From contig NZ_QAOG01000001.1 in the NCBI RefSeq assembly GCF_003050705.1, positions 727,105-791,104 on the forward strand: DNA of 64,000 nucleotides. The letters run 5' to 3'. The notes under the pieces are model-generated. The model was not told where the DNA came from, ran no database searches, and was given only the letters and a program-made list of their open reading frames with translations. The DNA is from Sphingomonas aurantiaca. Its GTDB lineage: Bacteria; Pseudomonadota; Alphaproteobacteria; Sphingomonadales; Sphingomonadaceae. Below, one piece after another: positions 17,592 to 25,696 of this stretch. The number at the start of each line of letters is the position of its first letter. The stretch's first letter is position 1. A program made the translations under genes and the position numbers.

Positions 17592-19682
17592 ATGACCGAT
17601 ACCGCAACCGTCGCCCCCAAGGCGGACCCCATGCTGCACGAGGACGGTTCGCCCGAGCGCCTCGCGATCGATACGATCCGCACCTTGTCGATGGACGCGG
17701 TGCAGAAGGCCAATTCGGGCCATCCCGGCACGCCGATGGCGCTGGCCCCGGTCGGCTACACGCTCTGGTCGAAGTTTCTGCGCTACGATCCCAAGCACGC
17801 CGACTGGCCCAACCGCGACCGGTTCGTTCTGTCGGTCGGGCATGCGTCGATGCTGCTCTATTCGCTGATCCACCTCGCCAAGATCGAAGAGATCGACGCC
17901 GACGGCAACAAGACCGGCAAGGAGGCCGTCAGCCTTGCGGACATCGAGCAGTTCCGCCAGCTGTCGTCGAAGACCCCGGGCCACCCCGAATATCGCCACA
18001 CGACGGGTGTCGAGACCACGACGGGGCCGCTCGGCCAGGGTTGCGGCAATTCGGTTGGCATGGCGATCGCCGAGCGCTGGCTCGCCGCGCGTTACAACAA
18101 GGACGGCTTCACGCTGTTCGATCATGACGTCTACACGCTGTGCGGCGATGGCGACATGATGGAGGGCGTGTCTGCCGAGGCCGCGAGCATGGCGGGCCAT
18201 CTGAAGCTCAGCAACCTGTGCTGGATCTACGACAGCAACCATATCTCGATTGAGGGCGCGACCGATCTCGCGTTCGACGAGGATGTCGGTCTGCGCTTCG
18301 ACGCCTATGGCTGGAATGTCATCCATATCGACGACGCGAACGACACGGCCGCGCTTGCCCGCGCGATCGAGACGTTCAAGTCGACCACCGACAAGCCTAC
18401 CTTCATCGTCGTGCATTCGGTGATCGGCTACGGCAGCCCAAAGGCGGGCAGCGAGAAGGCCCACGGCGAGCCGCTCGGCGACGAGAATATCCGCCTCACC
18501 AAGCAGGCCTATGGCTGGCCCGAGGACAAGTCCTTCTACGTGCCGGACGGCGTGATCGAGCATTTCAACGGTGCGATCGCGGATCGTGGCGCGAAGCTGC
18601 GGGACGAGTGGGTCGCGCTGACCGACAAGTATCGGACGGAGCATCCCGAGTTGTCCGCTGAGCTCGACCTGCTGCTCAAGGACGAGCTGCCCGAGGGCTG
18701 GGATGCGGATATTCCGGTGTTCGAGGCGGACCCCAAGGGGCTCGCCAGCCGCGATTCGGGCGGCAAGGTGCTCAACGCCATTGCAGCCAAGGTGCCTTGG
18801 CTGATCGGTGGTTCGGCCGATCTCGCGCCCTCGACCAAGACCGACATCAAGGGTCAGCCCTCGTTCGAGGCGGACAATTACGGCGGCCGGAACTTCCATT
18901 TCGGCATTCGCGAACATGGCATGGGCGCGATCGTCAATGGCATGGCGCTATCGCATCTGCGCTCCTACGGCTCCACCTTCCTGGTGTTCGTCGATTACAT
19001 GCGCGCACCGGTGCGGCTGTCGGCGATCATGGAGGTCGGTGCGGTATGGGTGTTCACGCACGACTCGATCGGTGTCGGCGAGGACGGCCCGACGCACCAG
19101 CCGATCGAGCACCTCGCCACGCTGCGCGCGGTACCGGGTCTCGATACGCTGCGTCCCGGTGATGCGAACGAGGTTGCTGCGGCCTGGAAGGCGGTTCTCA
19201 AGGACGCCAGCACGCCGGCCGCGCTGATCCTCTCGCGCCAGGCGCTGCCGACGCTGGATCGGACCAAATATGCGAGCGCCGACGGCGTCGAGCAGGGCGG
19301 CTATGTCCTCGCAGACTCAGACGGCACGCCAGACGTGATCCTGATCGCGACCGGCAGCGAAGTATCGCTGGCGATCGACGCGCATGAGAAGCTGAGCGCG
19401 GACGGCGTGAAGAGCCGCGTCGTGTCGATGCCGAGCTGGCATCGCTACGAGCTGCAGGACGCGGCGTACAAGGAAAGCGTGCTGCCGCGGGCCGTGCGGG
19501 CGCGCGTTGCGATCGAGATGGCCGGGTCGATCGGTTGGGACCGCTATGTCGGGCTCGACGGCGCGACCGTGACGATGTCGACCTTCGGTGCCTCGGCACC
19601 GCTCGCCAAACTGCAGGACAAGTTCGGGTTCACCGTCGACAATGTCGTCAAGGTTGCCCGCCAGGTTATGGAGACCAAGTGA
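17592..19682 (+). CDS. tkt: transketolase
   Basis: Thiamine diphosphate enzyme that moves two-carbon units between sugar phosphates. The product is 696 residues, normal for the family. Seen: substrate loop KANSGHPGTPMALAP, thiamine-binding motif GDGDMMEGVSAEAAS, GGSADLAPST at the start of the pyrimidine domain, and the C-terminal domain with AIEMAGSIGWDRYVG. The stop overlaps the next start (TGATG), so tkt and tal are translationally coupled. Codons upstream of ATG 17592 do not resemble the family. Confidence 0.95.
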   Translation: MTDTATVAPKADPMLHEDGSPERLAIDTIRTLSMDAVQKANSGHPGTPMALAPVGYTLWSKFLRYDPKHADWPNRDRFVLSVGHASMLLYSLIHLAKIEEIDADGNKTGKEAVSLADIEQFRQLSSKTPGHPEYRHTTGVETTTGPLGQGCGNSVGMAIAERWLAARYNKDGFTLFDHDVYTLCGDGDMMEGVSAEAASMAGHLKLSNLCWIYDSNHISIEGATDLAFDEDVGLRFDAYGWNVIHIDDANDTAALARAIETFKSTTDKPTFIVVHSVIGYGSPKAGSEKAHGEPLGDENIRLTKQAYGWPEDKSFYVPDGVIEHFNGAIADRGAKLRDEWVALTDKYRTEHPELSAELDLLLKDELPEGWDADIPVFEADPKGLASRDSGGKVLNAIAAKVPWLIGGSADLAPSTKTDIKGQPSFEADNYGGRNFHFGIREHGMGAIVNGMALSHLRSYGSTFLVFVDYMRAPVRLSAIMEVGAVWVFTHDSIGVGEDGPTHQPIEHLATLRAVPGLDTLRPGDANEVAAAWKAVLKDASTPAALILSRQALPTLDRTKYASADGVEQGGYVLADSDGTPDVILIATGSEVSLAIDAHEKLSADGVKSRVVSMPSWHRYELQDAAYKESVLPRAVRARVAIEMAGSIGWDRYVGLDGATVTMSTFGASAPLAKLQDKFGFTVDNVVKVARQVMETK

Positions 19683-20806
19683 TGGGTGCGCTCAACGATC
19701 TCGAAGGCTTCGGCCAGGCGGTATGGCTCGATTTCGTCGACCGGAAGTTCCTGGAGGCCGGTGGCCTTCAGAAGCTGGTCGACGAGGATGGCCTTACCGG
19801 TGTCACGTCGAACCCGTCGATCTTCGAAAAGGCGATGGGGCATGGCGAGGCGTATGACTCGACACTCGCCAAGTTCGACAAGGAGAACCCCGGCGCCGCG
19901 ACGATCGACCGGTACGAGCATCTTGCGATCCAGGACATCAAGGCGGCGGCGGATACGCTGAAGCCAGTCTATGACAAGCTCGATGCGAAGGACGGCTATG
20001 TCAGCCTCGAAGTGTCGCCGTATATCTCGGACGACACCGACGCGACGATCGCCGAGGCAAAGAAGCTGTGGGGGATGGTCGACCGGCCGAACCTGATGAT
20101 CAAGATCCCGGGCACGCTCGCGGGCGGCCCGGCGATCTCGACCGCGATCTCGGAAGGGATCAACGTCAACGTGACGCTGCTGTTCTCGATCGAGGCGTAT
20201 GTGCGCGTCGCCGAGGCCTATGCCGCGGGGCTCGAGAAGCGCGTCGCCGAGGGTAAGCCGATCGACCGGATCGCCAGCGTCGCGAGCTTCTTCGTCAGCC
20301 GGATCGATTCGACGATCGACAAGGCGATCGATGCACGGCTCGAAAAGGGCGATGCCGAGGCGGAGGCCTTGAAGGCGGTGCGCGGCAAGGTCGCGATCGC
20401 CAATGCGAAGATGGCGTATCAATGGTATCTCGACTTCCTCAAGTCTGACCGCTGGCAGGCACTCGCCGCCAAGGGCGCGCAGCCGCAGCGCCTGCTTTGG
20501 GCGTCGACCGGCGTGAAGGATCCGAGCTATCCCGACACGCTGTATATCGACACGCTGATCGGCAAGGATACGGTCAACACGATGCCGCCCAAGACGATGG
20601 ACGCGTTCCGCGACCACGGTACCGCGGCGGAGACGATCACGCAGGACGTCGAAGGCGCCAAGCACGTGCTGGCAGAAGCCGAACGGCTGGGTCTCGACCT
20701 CAACGGCGTGACCGGCAAGCTGGTCGAAGAGGGCGTCGCTTCGTTCGTGAAGGCGTTCGACGACCTGCTCGGCGCGATCGCGAAGAAGCAGCCCGCGACG
20801 GCGTGA
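19682..20806 (+). CDS. tal: transaldolase
   Basis: Transfers dihydroxyacetone units between sugar phosphates through a Schiff base. The 374-residue protein is the longer transaldolase subfamily found in actinobacteria and alphaproteobacteria. Motifs: GLTGVTSNPSIFEKA near the N-terminus, YVSLEVSP, the catalytic lysine in NLMIKIPGT and late KLLWAST-like RLLWASTGVKDPSY. No glucose-6-phosphate isomerase domain is fused. ATG overlaps the tkt stop by one base. Confidence 0.94.
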   Translation: MGALNDLEGFGQAVWLDFVDRKFLEAGGLQKLVDEDGLTGVTSNPSIFEKAMGHGEAYDSTLAKFDKENPGAATIDRYEHLAIQDIKAAADTLKPVYDKLDAKDGYVSLEVSPYISDDTDATIAEAKKLWGMVDRPNLMIKIPGTLAGGPAISTAISEGINVNVTLLFSIEAYVRVAEAYAAGLEKRVAEGKPIDRIASVASFFVSRIDSTIDKAIDARLEKGDAEAEALKAVRGKVAIANAKMAYQWYLDFLKSDRWQALAAKGAQPQRLLWASTGVKDPSYPDTLYIDTLIGKDTVNTMPPKTMDAFRDHGTAAETITQDVEGAKHVLAEAERLGLDLNGVTGKLVEEGVASFVKAFDDLLGAIAKKQPATA

Positions 20807-20813
20807 ACTTCTA

Positions 20814-20917
20814 CTCCCTCTCCCCGTTGGGGAGAGGGTCGGGGTGAGGGGCTGCCAAGAGCGCCTCCGCCCGGAACTGCCCCTCACCCCGACCCTCTCC
20901 CCGGAGGGGAGAGGGAG
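20814..20917. repeat. palindromic repeat, family D, copy 1
   Basis: Between tal and gnd. CTCCCTCTCCCCGTTGGGGA opens the left arm; the right arm ends CCGGAGGGGAGAGGGAG. The arms pair with each other and each is a local hairpin. The gnd ribosome-binding site AAGGAATTC follows within 20 bases. Confidence 0.85.
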
Positions 20918-20933
20918 AAGATAAGGAATTCAC

Positions 20934-21917
20934 ATGAAGATCGGACTGATCGGCCTTGGCCGGATGGGCGGCAATATCGCGCGCCGGTTGATGAAGAACG
21001 GCCACGCGGTCGTCGCCTATGATCGCGATGCGGAGGCGGTGAAGAAGCTTGCCGCCGACGGCGCGGAAGGCGCGGACTCGCTCGACGATATGCACGCCAA
21101 GCTCGACAGCCCGGCGATCTGGTGGGTGATGGTGCCCGCGGGCGAGCCGACCGAGCAGACCGTCCAGGCGATCGCCGAGAAGGCGTCCGCCGGCGACATC
21201 ATCATCGATGGCGGCAACAGCTTCTACAAGGACGACGTCCGCCGCGCGAAGGAACTCGCCGAAAAGGGCATCCGCTATGTCGACGTCGGGACGTCGGGTG
21301 GCGTCTGGGGCCTCGAGCGCGGCTATTGCATGATGATCGGCGGCGAGACGGACACGGTCGACTATCTCGATCCGATCTTCGACACGCTGGCGCCGGGCAT
21401 GGGCGAGATCGTCCGCACGCCGGGCCGCATCGAGGGACAGGCCGATCCGCGTGCCGAGAAGGGCTATATCCATGCCGGCCCTCCGGGTGCCGGGCACTTC
21501 GTCAAGATGGTGCATAACGGCATCGAATATGGCCTGATGCAGGCCTATGCCGAGGGCTTCGACATCCTCAAGGGCAAGTCGGGCGAGCATGTCGTCGAGG
21601 ACCAGCGCTTCGACATCAACCTGACCGACGTCGCCGAAGTGTGGCGTCGTGGCAGCGTGATCTCGTCGTGGCTGCTCGATCTGTCGGCGATCGCGCTGGC
21701 GAAGGACGGGACGCTCGAAGGGTTCAGCGGCAGCGTCGCGGACTCGGGCGAGGGCCAGTGGACGATCGACGCGGCGATGGAGGAGAAGGTGCCGGCCAAC
21801 GTGCTGAGCGCCGCACTCTACGCGCGCTATCGCAGCCGGGTGGACCACACGTTCGGCGACAAGCTGTTGTCGGCGATGCGCTTCGGCTTTGGCGGGCATG
21901 TCGAGATGCCCCAGTGA
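20934..21917 (+). CDS. gnd: 6-phosphogluconate dehydrogenase, decarboxylating, short type
   Basis: Oxidises and decarboxylates 6-phosphogluconate to ribulose 5-phosphate. The 327-residue protein is the short GndA/YqeC-like form (about 300-330 residues, versus about 470 for the E. coli type), which often uses NAD. Seen: Rossmann motif [33 protein letters not shown] and the catalytic region [14 protein letters not shown]. It continues the pentose phosphate operon and overlaps the following HAD gene (GTGA). Confidence 0.93.
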   Translation: MKIGLIGLGRMGGNIARRLMKNGHAVVAYDRDAEAVKKLAADGAEGADSLDDMHAKLDSPAIWWVMVPAGEPTEQTVQAIAEKASAGDIIIDGGNSFYKDDVRRAKELAEKGIRYVDVGTSGGVWGLERGYCMMIGGETDTVDYLDPIFDTLAPGMGEIVRTPGRIEGQADPRAEKGYIHAGPPGAGHFVKMVHNGIEYGLMQAYAEGFDILKGKSGEHVVEDQRFDINLTDVAEVWRRGSVISSWLLDLSAIALAKDGTLEGFSGSVADSGEGQWTIDAAMEEKVPANVLSAALYARYRSRVDHTFGDKLLSAMRFGFGGHVEMPQ

Positions 21918-22741
21918 GCGGCGAAGTGAGCGGGGCAATCAAGCTCCTCGTCTCCGATGTCGACGGCACGCTCGTCGACAAGGAGAAGAAGGTCACGCCC
22001 GCGACCGTCGATGCGGTCAAGCGGCTCAAGGCGGCGGGCCTCGGCTTCACGATCATCAGCGCACGTCCGCGATCGGGGATGATGCCGATCGCCGAGCTGC
22101 TCGGCATCGACGAGCCGATGGGGGCCTTTAACGGCGGGATCGTGTTCAGGCGCGACGGCACCGTGATCGAGCACCACATGATCGACGTCGACGTCGTCCG
22201 CGGCGCGATGGAGATCGTCGGCGATGCGCCGGTCGATACGTGGTTTTTCGCCGACGACGTCTGGTATGCCAGCACCGACCAGGGTGGGCATGTCGGCAGC
22301 GAGCGCAAGGCGTCGGCGCAGGATCCGGTGATCGTCTCCGACTTCACCGATCTGCTCGCCAAGGCGGACAAGGTGACGTTCGTCAGCGACGACGAAGAGT
22401 TGCTGCGCGACCTGCATGCCAAGGTCGCGGCGAAGTTCGACACGCAGGCGACGATCGTCCAGAGCCAGACCTATTATCTCGATATCACGCCCGTTGCAGG
22501 CAACAAGGGTAGCGGGATCGAGGAACTGGCGGACGCGTTCGGCATCAGCTTGACGCAGACCGCGGCGATCGGCGATCAGGCGAACGACATCGCGATGCTC
22601 AAGCGCGCCAAGCTCGCGATCGCGATGGGCAATGCGCCGCAAAACGTCCGCGACGTTGTGCACGAAATTACATCCGCGAACGATGCCGACGGCGTCGCCC
22701 ACGCGATCGATACCTTTATCCTGAATGGAGTTTCCGCATGA
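21914..22741 (+). CDS. Cof-type HAD-IIB sugar-phosphatase-like hydrolase
   Basis: A 275-residue HAD phosphatase of the Cof/IIB group. Motif [10 protein letters not shown] holds the nucleophile and acid Asp, motif II is TIISARP, motif III uses KGSGIEEL, and motif IV is [13 protein letters not shown]. Family members act on sugar phosphates and other small phosphomonoesters. It starts with GTG, either at 21914 (overlapping the gnd stop, used here) or at 21926. Its stop overlaps the next ATG. Position right behind gnd suggests a job in sugar-phosphate housekeeping, which is inference. Confidence 0.85.
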   Translation: MSGEVSGAIKLLVSDVDGTLVDKEKKVTPATVDAVKRLKAAGLGFTIISARPRSGMMPIAELLGIDEPMGAFNGGIVFRRDGTVIEHHMIDVDVVRGAMEIVGDAPVDTWFFADDVWYASTDQGGHVGSERKASAQDPVIVSDFTDLLAKADKVTFVSDDEELLRDLHAKVAAKFDTQATIVQSQTYYLDITPVAGNKGSGIEELADAFGISLTQTAAIGDQANDIAMLKRAKLAIAMGNAPQNVRDVVHEITSANDADGVAHAIDTFILNGVSA

Positions 22742-23481
22742 AAGAACTGGTTGCCTTCGACCTCGATGGAACGCTGGCCGAAAGCAAGCAGCCCTTGCAG
22801 GAGCCGATGGGCGAGGCGCTCGCGAACCTGCTCGACGTCGCGCATGTCGCGGTGATCTCGGGTGGCGACTGGCCGCAGTTCGAAAAGCAGGTCGCGAGCC
22901 GTCTGCCCGAGCGCGCCGACCGCACCAAGCTATGGCTGATGCCGACGACGGGCACCAAGCTGTACCGGTTCGACGATGAATGGCGTGCGGTCTATGCCGA
23001 GCTGTTCGAGGAGGAGGAAAAGCAGAAGATCTTCAAGGCGTTCGACGAATCGCTCGAGGCGACCGGATTCGTGCCCGAGCAGACCTGGGGCGAGCGGATC
23101 GAGGATCGTGGCAGCCAGATCACCTTCTCGGCGCTCGGCCAGGAAGCGCCGATCGATGCCAAGCACAGTTGGGATCCCGACTTCGCCAAGCGCAAGGTGA
23201 TCCAGGCCGATCTGCGCCAGCGCCTGCCGGGGCTGTCGATCAACATGGGCGGCGCGACCTCGATCGACATTACTCGGGAAGGCGTCGACAAGGCGTATGG
23301 CCTCAAGAAGCTCAACGAAGCGAGCGGCATCGCGCTCGACAAGATGATGTTCATCGGCGACGCGATCTTCCCGGGTGGGAACGATTATCCGGCCGAGCAG
23401 CTTGGGCTCGACGTCGTCAAGGTCAAGAACGTCGATGGCACGCTCGCGGCGATCGCGGGGATCGTTGCGTGTCTGAAGTAA
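22738..23481 (+). CDS. HAD-IIB protein resembling eukaryotic phosphomannomutase
   Basis: A 247-residue HAD protein. Motif I is AFDLDGTLAES. The second half follows eukaryotic phosphomannomutase (PMM) rather than Cof proteins: VIQADLRQRLPGLSINMGG, TSIDITREGVDKAYGL and GDAIFPGGNDYPAEQLG, matching the GDKTxPGGNDxE signature. The length equals PMM. Whether it isomerises hexose phosphates or is only a phosphatase cannot be told by eye. It is translationally coupled (ATGA) to the Cof-type HAD gene, so the two are made together. Confidence 0.8.
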   Translation: MKELVAFDLDGTLAESKQPLQEPMGEALANLLDVAHVAVISGGDWPQFEKQVASRLPERADRTKLWLMPTTGTKLYRFDDEWRAVYAELFEEEEKQKIFKAFDESLEATGFVPEQTWGERIEDRGSQITFSALGQEAPIDAKHSWDPDFAKRKVIQADLRQRLPGLSINMGGATSIDITREGVDKAYGLKKLNEASGIALDKMMFIGDAIFPGGNDYPAEQLGLDVVKVKNVDGTLAAIAGIVACLK

Positions 23482-23485
23482 TCTC

Positions 23486-23953
23486 GTGAGCGTCGCGTTT
23501 CGCCGGGAGAGCGACGAGGAACATCTCGAGCCGAAGTTCGAACAACCGATCGCGCCGGGACCCAATCTGGTCACGGCGCGTGGGTTGCGGCTGATCGGCG
23601 AGCGCGTGGTCGAGATCGAGGCGGCAGTTGCGGCGGAGACCGACGAGGAAGCTCGGAAGGTTTTGCTGCGCGACCTGCGCTATTGGCATACGCGCCAGAC
23701 GACCGCGGAGATCGCGCCTTCGCCCGAGGAGGACGAGGTCGGGATCGGCTCACGAGTCCGGGTTCGCATGAACGGGGCCGAGCGGGTGATTGCGATCGTG
23801 GGTGGCGACGAGGCCGAGCCTGGCGAGGATCGGCTGGCGTTCTCGGCGCCCTTGGCCCGCGCGCTGATGGGCGCGGCCGTTGGCGAAAAGGTCGCGTTTG
23901 CGGACAAGGCGGACGCGATCGAGGTGCTCGCGATCGACAAGGATGAGAGCTGA
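23486..23953 (+). CDS. GreA/GreB-like elongation-factor family protein
   Basis: A 155-residue protein with the two-part Gre layout: N-terminal helical hairpin (residues about 30-75, TARGLRLIGERVVEIEAAV and ARKVLLRDLRYWHTRQ) and C-terminal FKBP-like domain (GIGSRVRVRMNG through GAAVGEKVAF). The usual hairpin-tip motif GDLSENAEY of GreA is missing, and an N-terminal acidic extension is present. So it probably binds RNA polymerase but may not stimulate transcript cleavage like GreA; it could be closer to Rnk. The start is GTG, five bases after the previous stop. Confidence 0.75.
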   Translation: MSVAFRRESDEEHLEPKFEQPIAPGPNLVTARGLRLIGERVVEIEAAVAAETDEEARKVLLRDLRYWHTRQTTAEIAPSPEEDEVGIGSRVRVRMNGAERVIAIVGGDEAEPGEDRLAFSAPLARALMGAAVGEKVAFADKADAIEVLAIDKDES

Positions 23954-24135
23954 TGGCTGAAGCGAAATTCGAGCGGCATCGTCAGGCGTGGACGCAGGAC
24001 GAGATCCAGAAGCTGCACACGCTCGCCAAGAAGGGCATGGCGCTGAAGGCGATCGCCAAGGCGCTGACCCGGAGCGAGGAATCGGTGAAGACCCGGGCGA
24101 AGGAAGATTCGCTCAATATCGCGAAGTTGCGGTAG
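23953..24135 (+). CDS. 60-residue SANT/Myb-like helix-turn-helix protein
   Basis: A tiny basic protein. Its middle (AWTQDEIQKLHTLAKKG, then MALKAIAKALTRSEESVKTRA) has the pattern Trp, three helices and a recognition helix seen in short Myb/SANT-like or sigma-region-4-like helix-turn-helix proteins. The ATG overlaps the stop of the Gre-like gene (TGATG), which argues it is real and coupled. No function is known to me; it may bind DNA or accompany the Gre-like protein at RNA polymerase. Confidence 0.7.
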   Translation: MAEAKFERHRQAWTQDEIQKLHTLAKKGMALKAIAKALTRSEESVKTRAKEDSLNIAKLR

Positions 24136-24152
24136 GTTTGAGGGGCGAGAAG

Positions 24153-24253
24153 CTCTCTCCCCTCCGGGAAGAGGGTTGGGTGAGGGGCTGTCCCGGGCGG
24201 TGCGCTACTTGGCAGCCCCTCACCCCGACCCTCTCCCCGGAGGGGAGAGGGAG
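24153..24253. repeat. palindromic repeat, family D, copy 2
   Basis: Same arms as 20814-20917 with a different core. Left arm CTCTCCCCTCCGGGAAGAGG, right arm ending in CCGGAGGGGAGAGGGAG. Confidence 0.85.
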
Positions 24254-24280
24254 CAGAAGGGCGCTGCACGAGCCCTTCGG

Positions 24281-24306
24281 ACCACTCCGGCTTTCGCCGG
24301 GGTGGT
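24281..24306. repeat. single hairpin, half of a family B element
   Basis: ACCACTCCGGC-TTTC-GCCGGGGTGGT, an eleven-base stem with one G-T pair. It matches one arm of family B only; the partner arm is missing. Confidence 0.7.
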
Positions 24307-24336
24307 GTTTGGTTGAGAGCAGGCGCTACCCTAAAT

Positions 24337-24442
24337 TCCCCTTCCGCTTGCGGGAGGGGCTAGGGGAGGGCAGTGCCGCATGTGCGCCGGGTCGGTCTCG
24401 GACGCGTTCCCTCCCCCGACCCCTCCCGCAAGCGGAAGGGGA
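24337..24442. repeat. palindromic repeat, family E, copy 1
   Basis: TCCCCTTCCGCTTGCGGGAG on the left pairs with CTCCCGCAAGCGGAAGGGGA on the right. It ends 16 bases before the TTG start of the flavoprotein gene and contributes the purine-rich stretch in front of it. Confidence 0.85.
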
Positions 24443-24458
24443 GCTTTGGTGATCCAAC

Positions 24459-25640
24459 TTGGCTACCTCCCCTGACTACGACGCGATCATCCTTGGCGCA
24501 GGTGCCGCTGGCCTCATGTGCGCCGCGGTTGCCGGGCAGCGCGGGCGGAAGATCCTGCTCGTCGATCATGCCGAGCAGGCGGGGAAGAAGATCCTCATCT
24601 CCGGGGGCGGGCGGTGCAATTTCACCAACGTGCATATCGCGGCGGATCGGTACCTCTCCGCCAATCCGCATTTCGCAAAGTCCGCGCTGGGCAGATACAC
24701 CGCGCAGGATTTCATCGCGCTCGTCGACTCCTACGGGATCGCGTGGCACGAAAAGACGCTCGGGCAACTCTTCTGCGACGGGTCGGCGAAGCAGATCGTC
24801 GAGATGCTACTCGACGAATGCGACAAGGGGCGGGTCGATCTGTCGCTTGGCCGCGCGGTCACCGCGGTCGAGCATGCCGATGGCCGGTACCGGGTGTCGC
24901 TCGACGGGCGGGCCGTCACCGCGCCGGCGCTGGTCATCGCAACCGGCGGGCCATCGATCCCCAAGATGGGCGCGACCGGGTTTGCCTATGACCTCGCGCG
25001 GCAATTCGGGTTGAAGGTGGTCGAGCCGCGCCCCGCGCTGGTGCCGCTGACGTTGGGCGGTGACGAAATCCTGTTTCGCGAGCTTTCGGGGGTCGCAGCC
25101 GACGTCGTCGCGACCGCCGGCAAGACCAAGTTCCGCGAAGCGGCGCTGTTCACGCACCGTGGCCTGTCGGGCCCGGCGATCCTGCAGGCGTCATCCTATT
25201 GGCGCAACGGCCAGCCGATCGGGATCGACTTTCTCCCCGACCGCGACTCCGGCTGGCTGCCTGCCGCCAAGCGTACCACGCCGCGCACGACGCTGCGAAA
25301 ACTGCTCGCAAACACGCTCCCGGACCGACTCGCGGAGACTTTGAGCGACCGATTGGGCATGGCAAACGAGATTTCCACGCTTACCGATCGCAAGCTCCAG
25401 GACGCCGAGCGCGCACTAAGCCATTGGCAATTCACGCCAAATGGCTCGGAGGGCTATGCCAAGGCCGAGGTCACCGCGGGCGGAATCAGCACCGCGGAGC
25501 TCTCCTCGCAAACAATGCAAGCCAAACGCGTACCAATGCTGTATGCAGTCGGCGAAGCGGTCGATGTCACAGGGTGGCTCGGCGGCTACAATTTCCAATG
25601 GGCATGGTCGAGCGGGTGGGCCGCGGGTCAAGTCCTGTAG
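24459..25640 (+). CDS. BaiN/RdsA-like NAD(P)/FAD-dependent oxidoreductase (HI0933 family)
   Basis: A 393-residue flavoprotein. The N-terminus has the FAD-binding GAGAAGLMCA motif, then the family signature ISGGGRCNFTN, a second dinucleotide-related motif VIATGGPSIPKMG, and the C-terminal pair EVTAGGISTAEL and GWLGGYNFQWAWSSG, which is specific to the HI0933/BaiN group. Family members reduce or oxidise hydrophobic substrates, but the substrate is unknown here. The start must be TTG 24459, since an in-frame stop lies at 24450-24452 and no ATG or GTG follows before the FAD motif. Confidence 0.87.
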   Translation: MATSPDYDAIILGAGAAGLMCAAVAGQRGRKILLVDHAEQAGKKILISGGGRCNFTNVHIAADRYLSANPHFAKSALGRYTAQDFIALVDSYGIAWHEKTLGQLFCDGSAKQIVEMLLDECDKGRVDLSLGRAVTAVEHADGRYRVSLDGRAVTAPALVIATGGPSIPKMGATGFAYDLARQFGLKVVEPRPALVPLTLGGDEILFRELSGVAADVVATAGKTKFREAALFTHRGLSGPAILQASSYWRNGQPIGIDFLPDRDSGWLPAAKRTTPRTTLRKLLANTLPDRLAETLSDRLGMANEISTLTDRKLQDAERALSHWQFTPNGSEGYAKAEVTAGGISTAELSSQTMQAKRVPMLYAVGEAVDVTGWLGGYNFQWAWSSGWAAGQVL

Positions 25641-25696
25641 GGACCACCACGCCAGTGCCTTGCCGTTGCGTAAGCCGGCCACCAAGTAGGACGTAC

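Larger units (their letters stand above)
24136..24458. other. 323-base gap filled by three palindromic elements
   Basis: The gap contains a family D element (24153-24253), a small inverted repeat GAAGGGC/GCCCTTC (about 24257-24279), a single family B-like hairpin (24281-24306) and a family E element (24337-24442). Almost nothing else is left, so the promoter of the next gene must lie inside or between repeats. Confidence 0.75.

Noticed and set aside
20814..20917. Rho-independent terminator between tal and gnd
   Set aside because: The hairpins are not followed by a T-run on the plus strand, and the element matches a dispersed repeat family.
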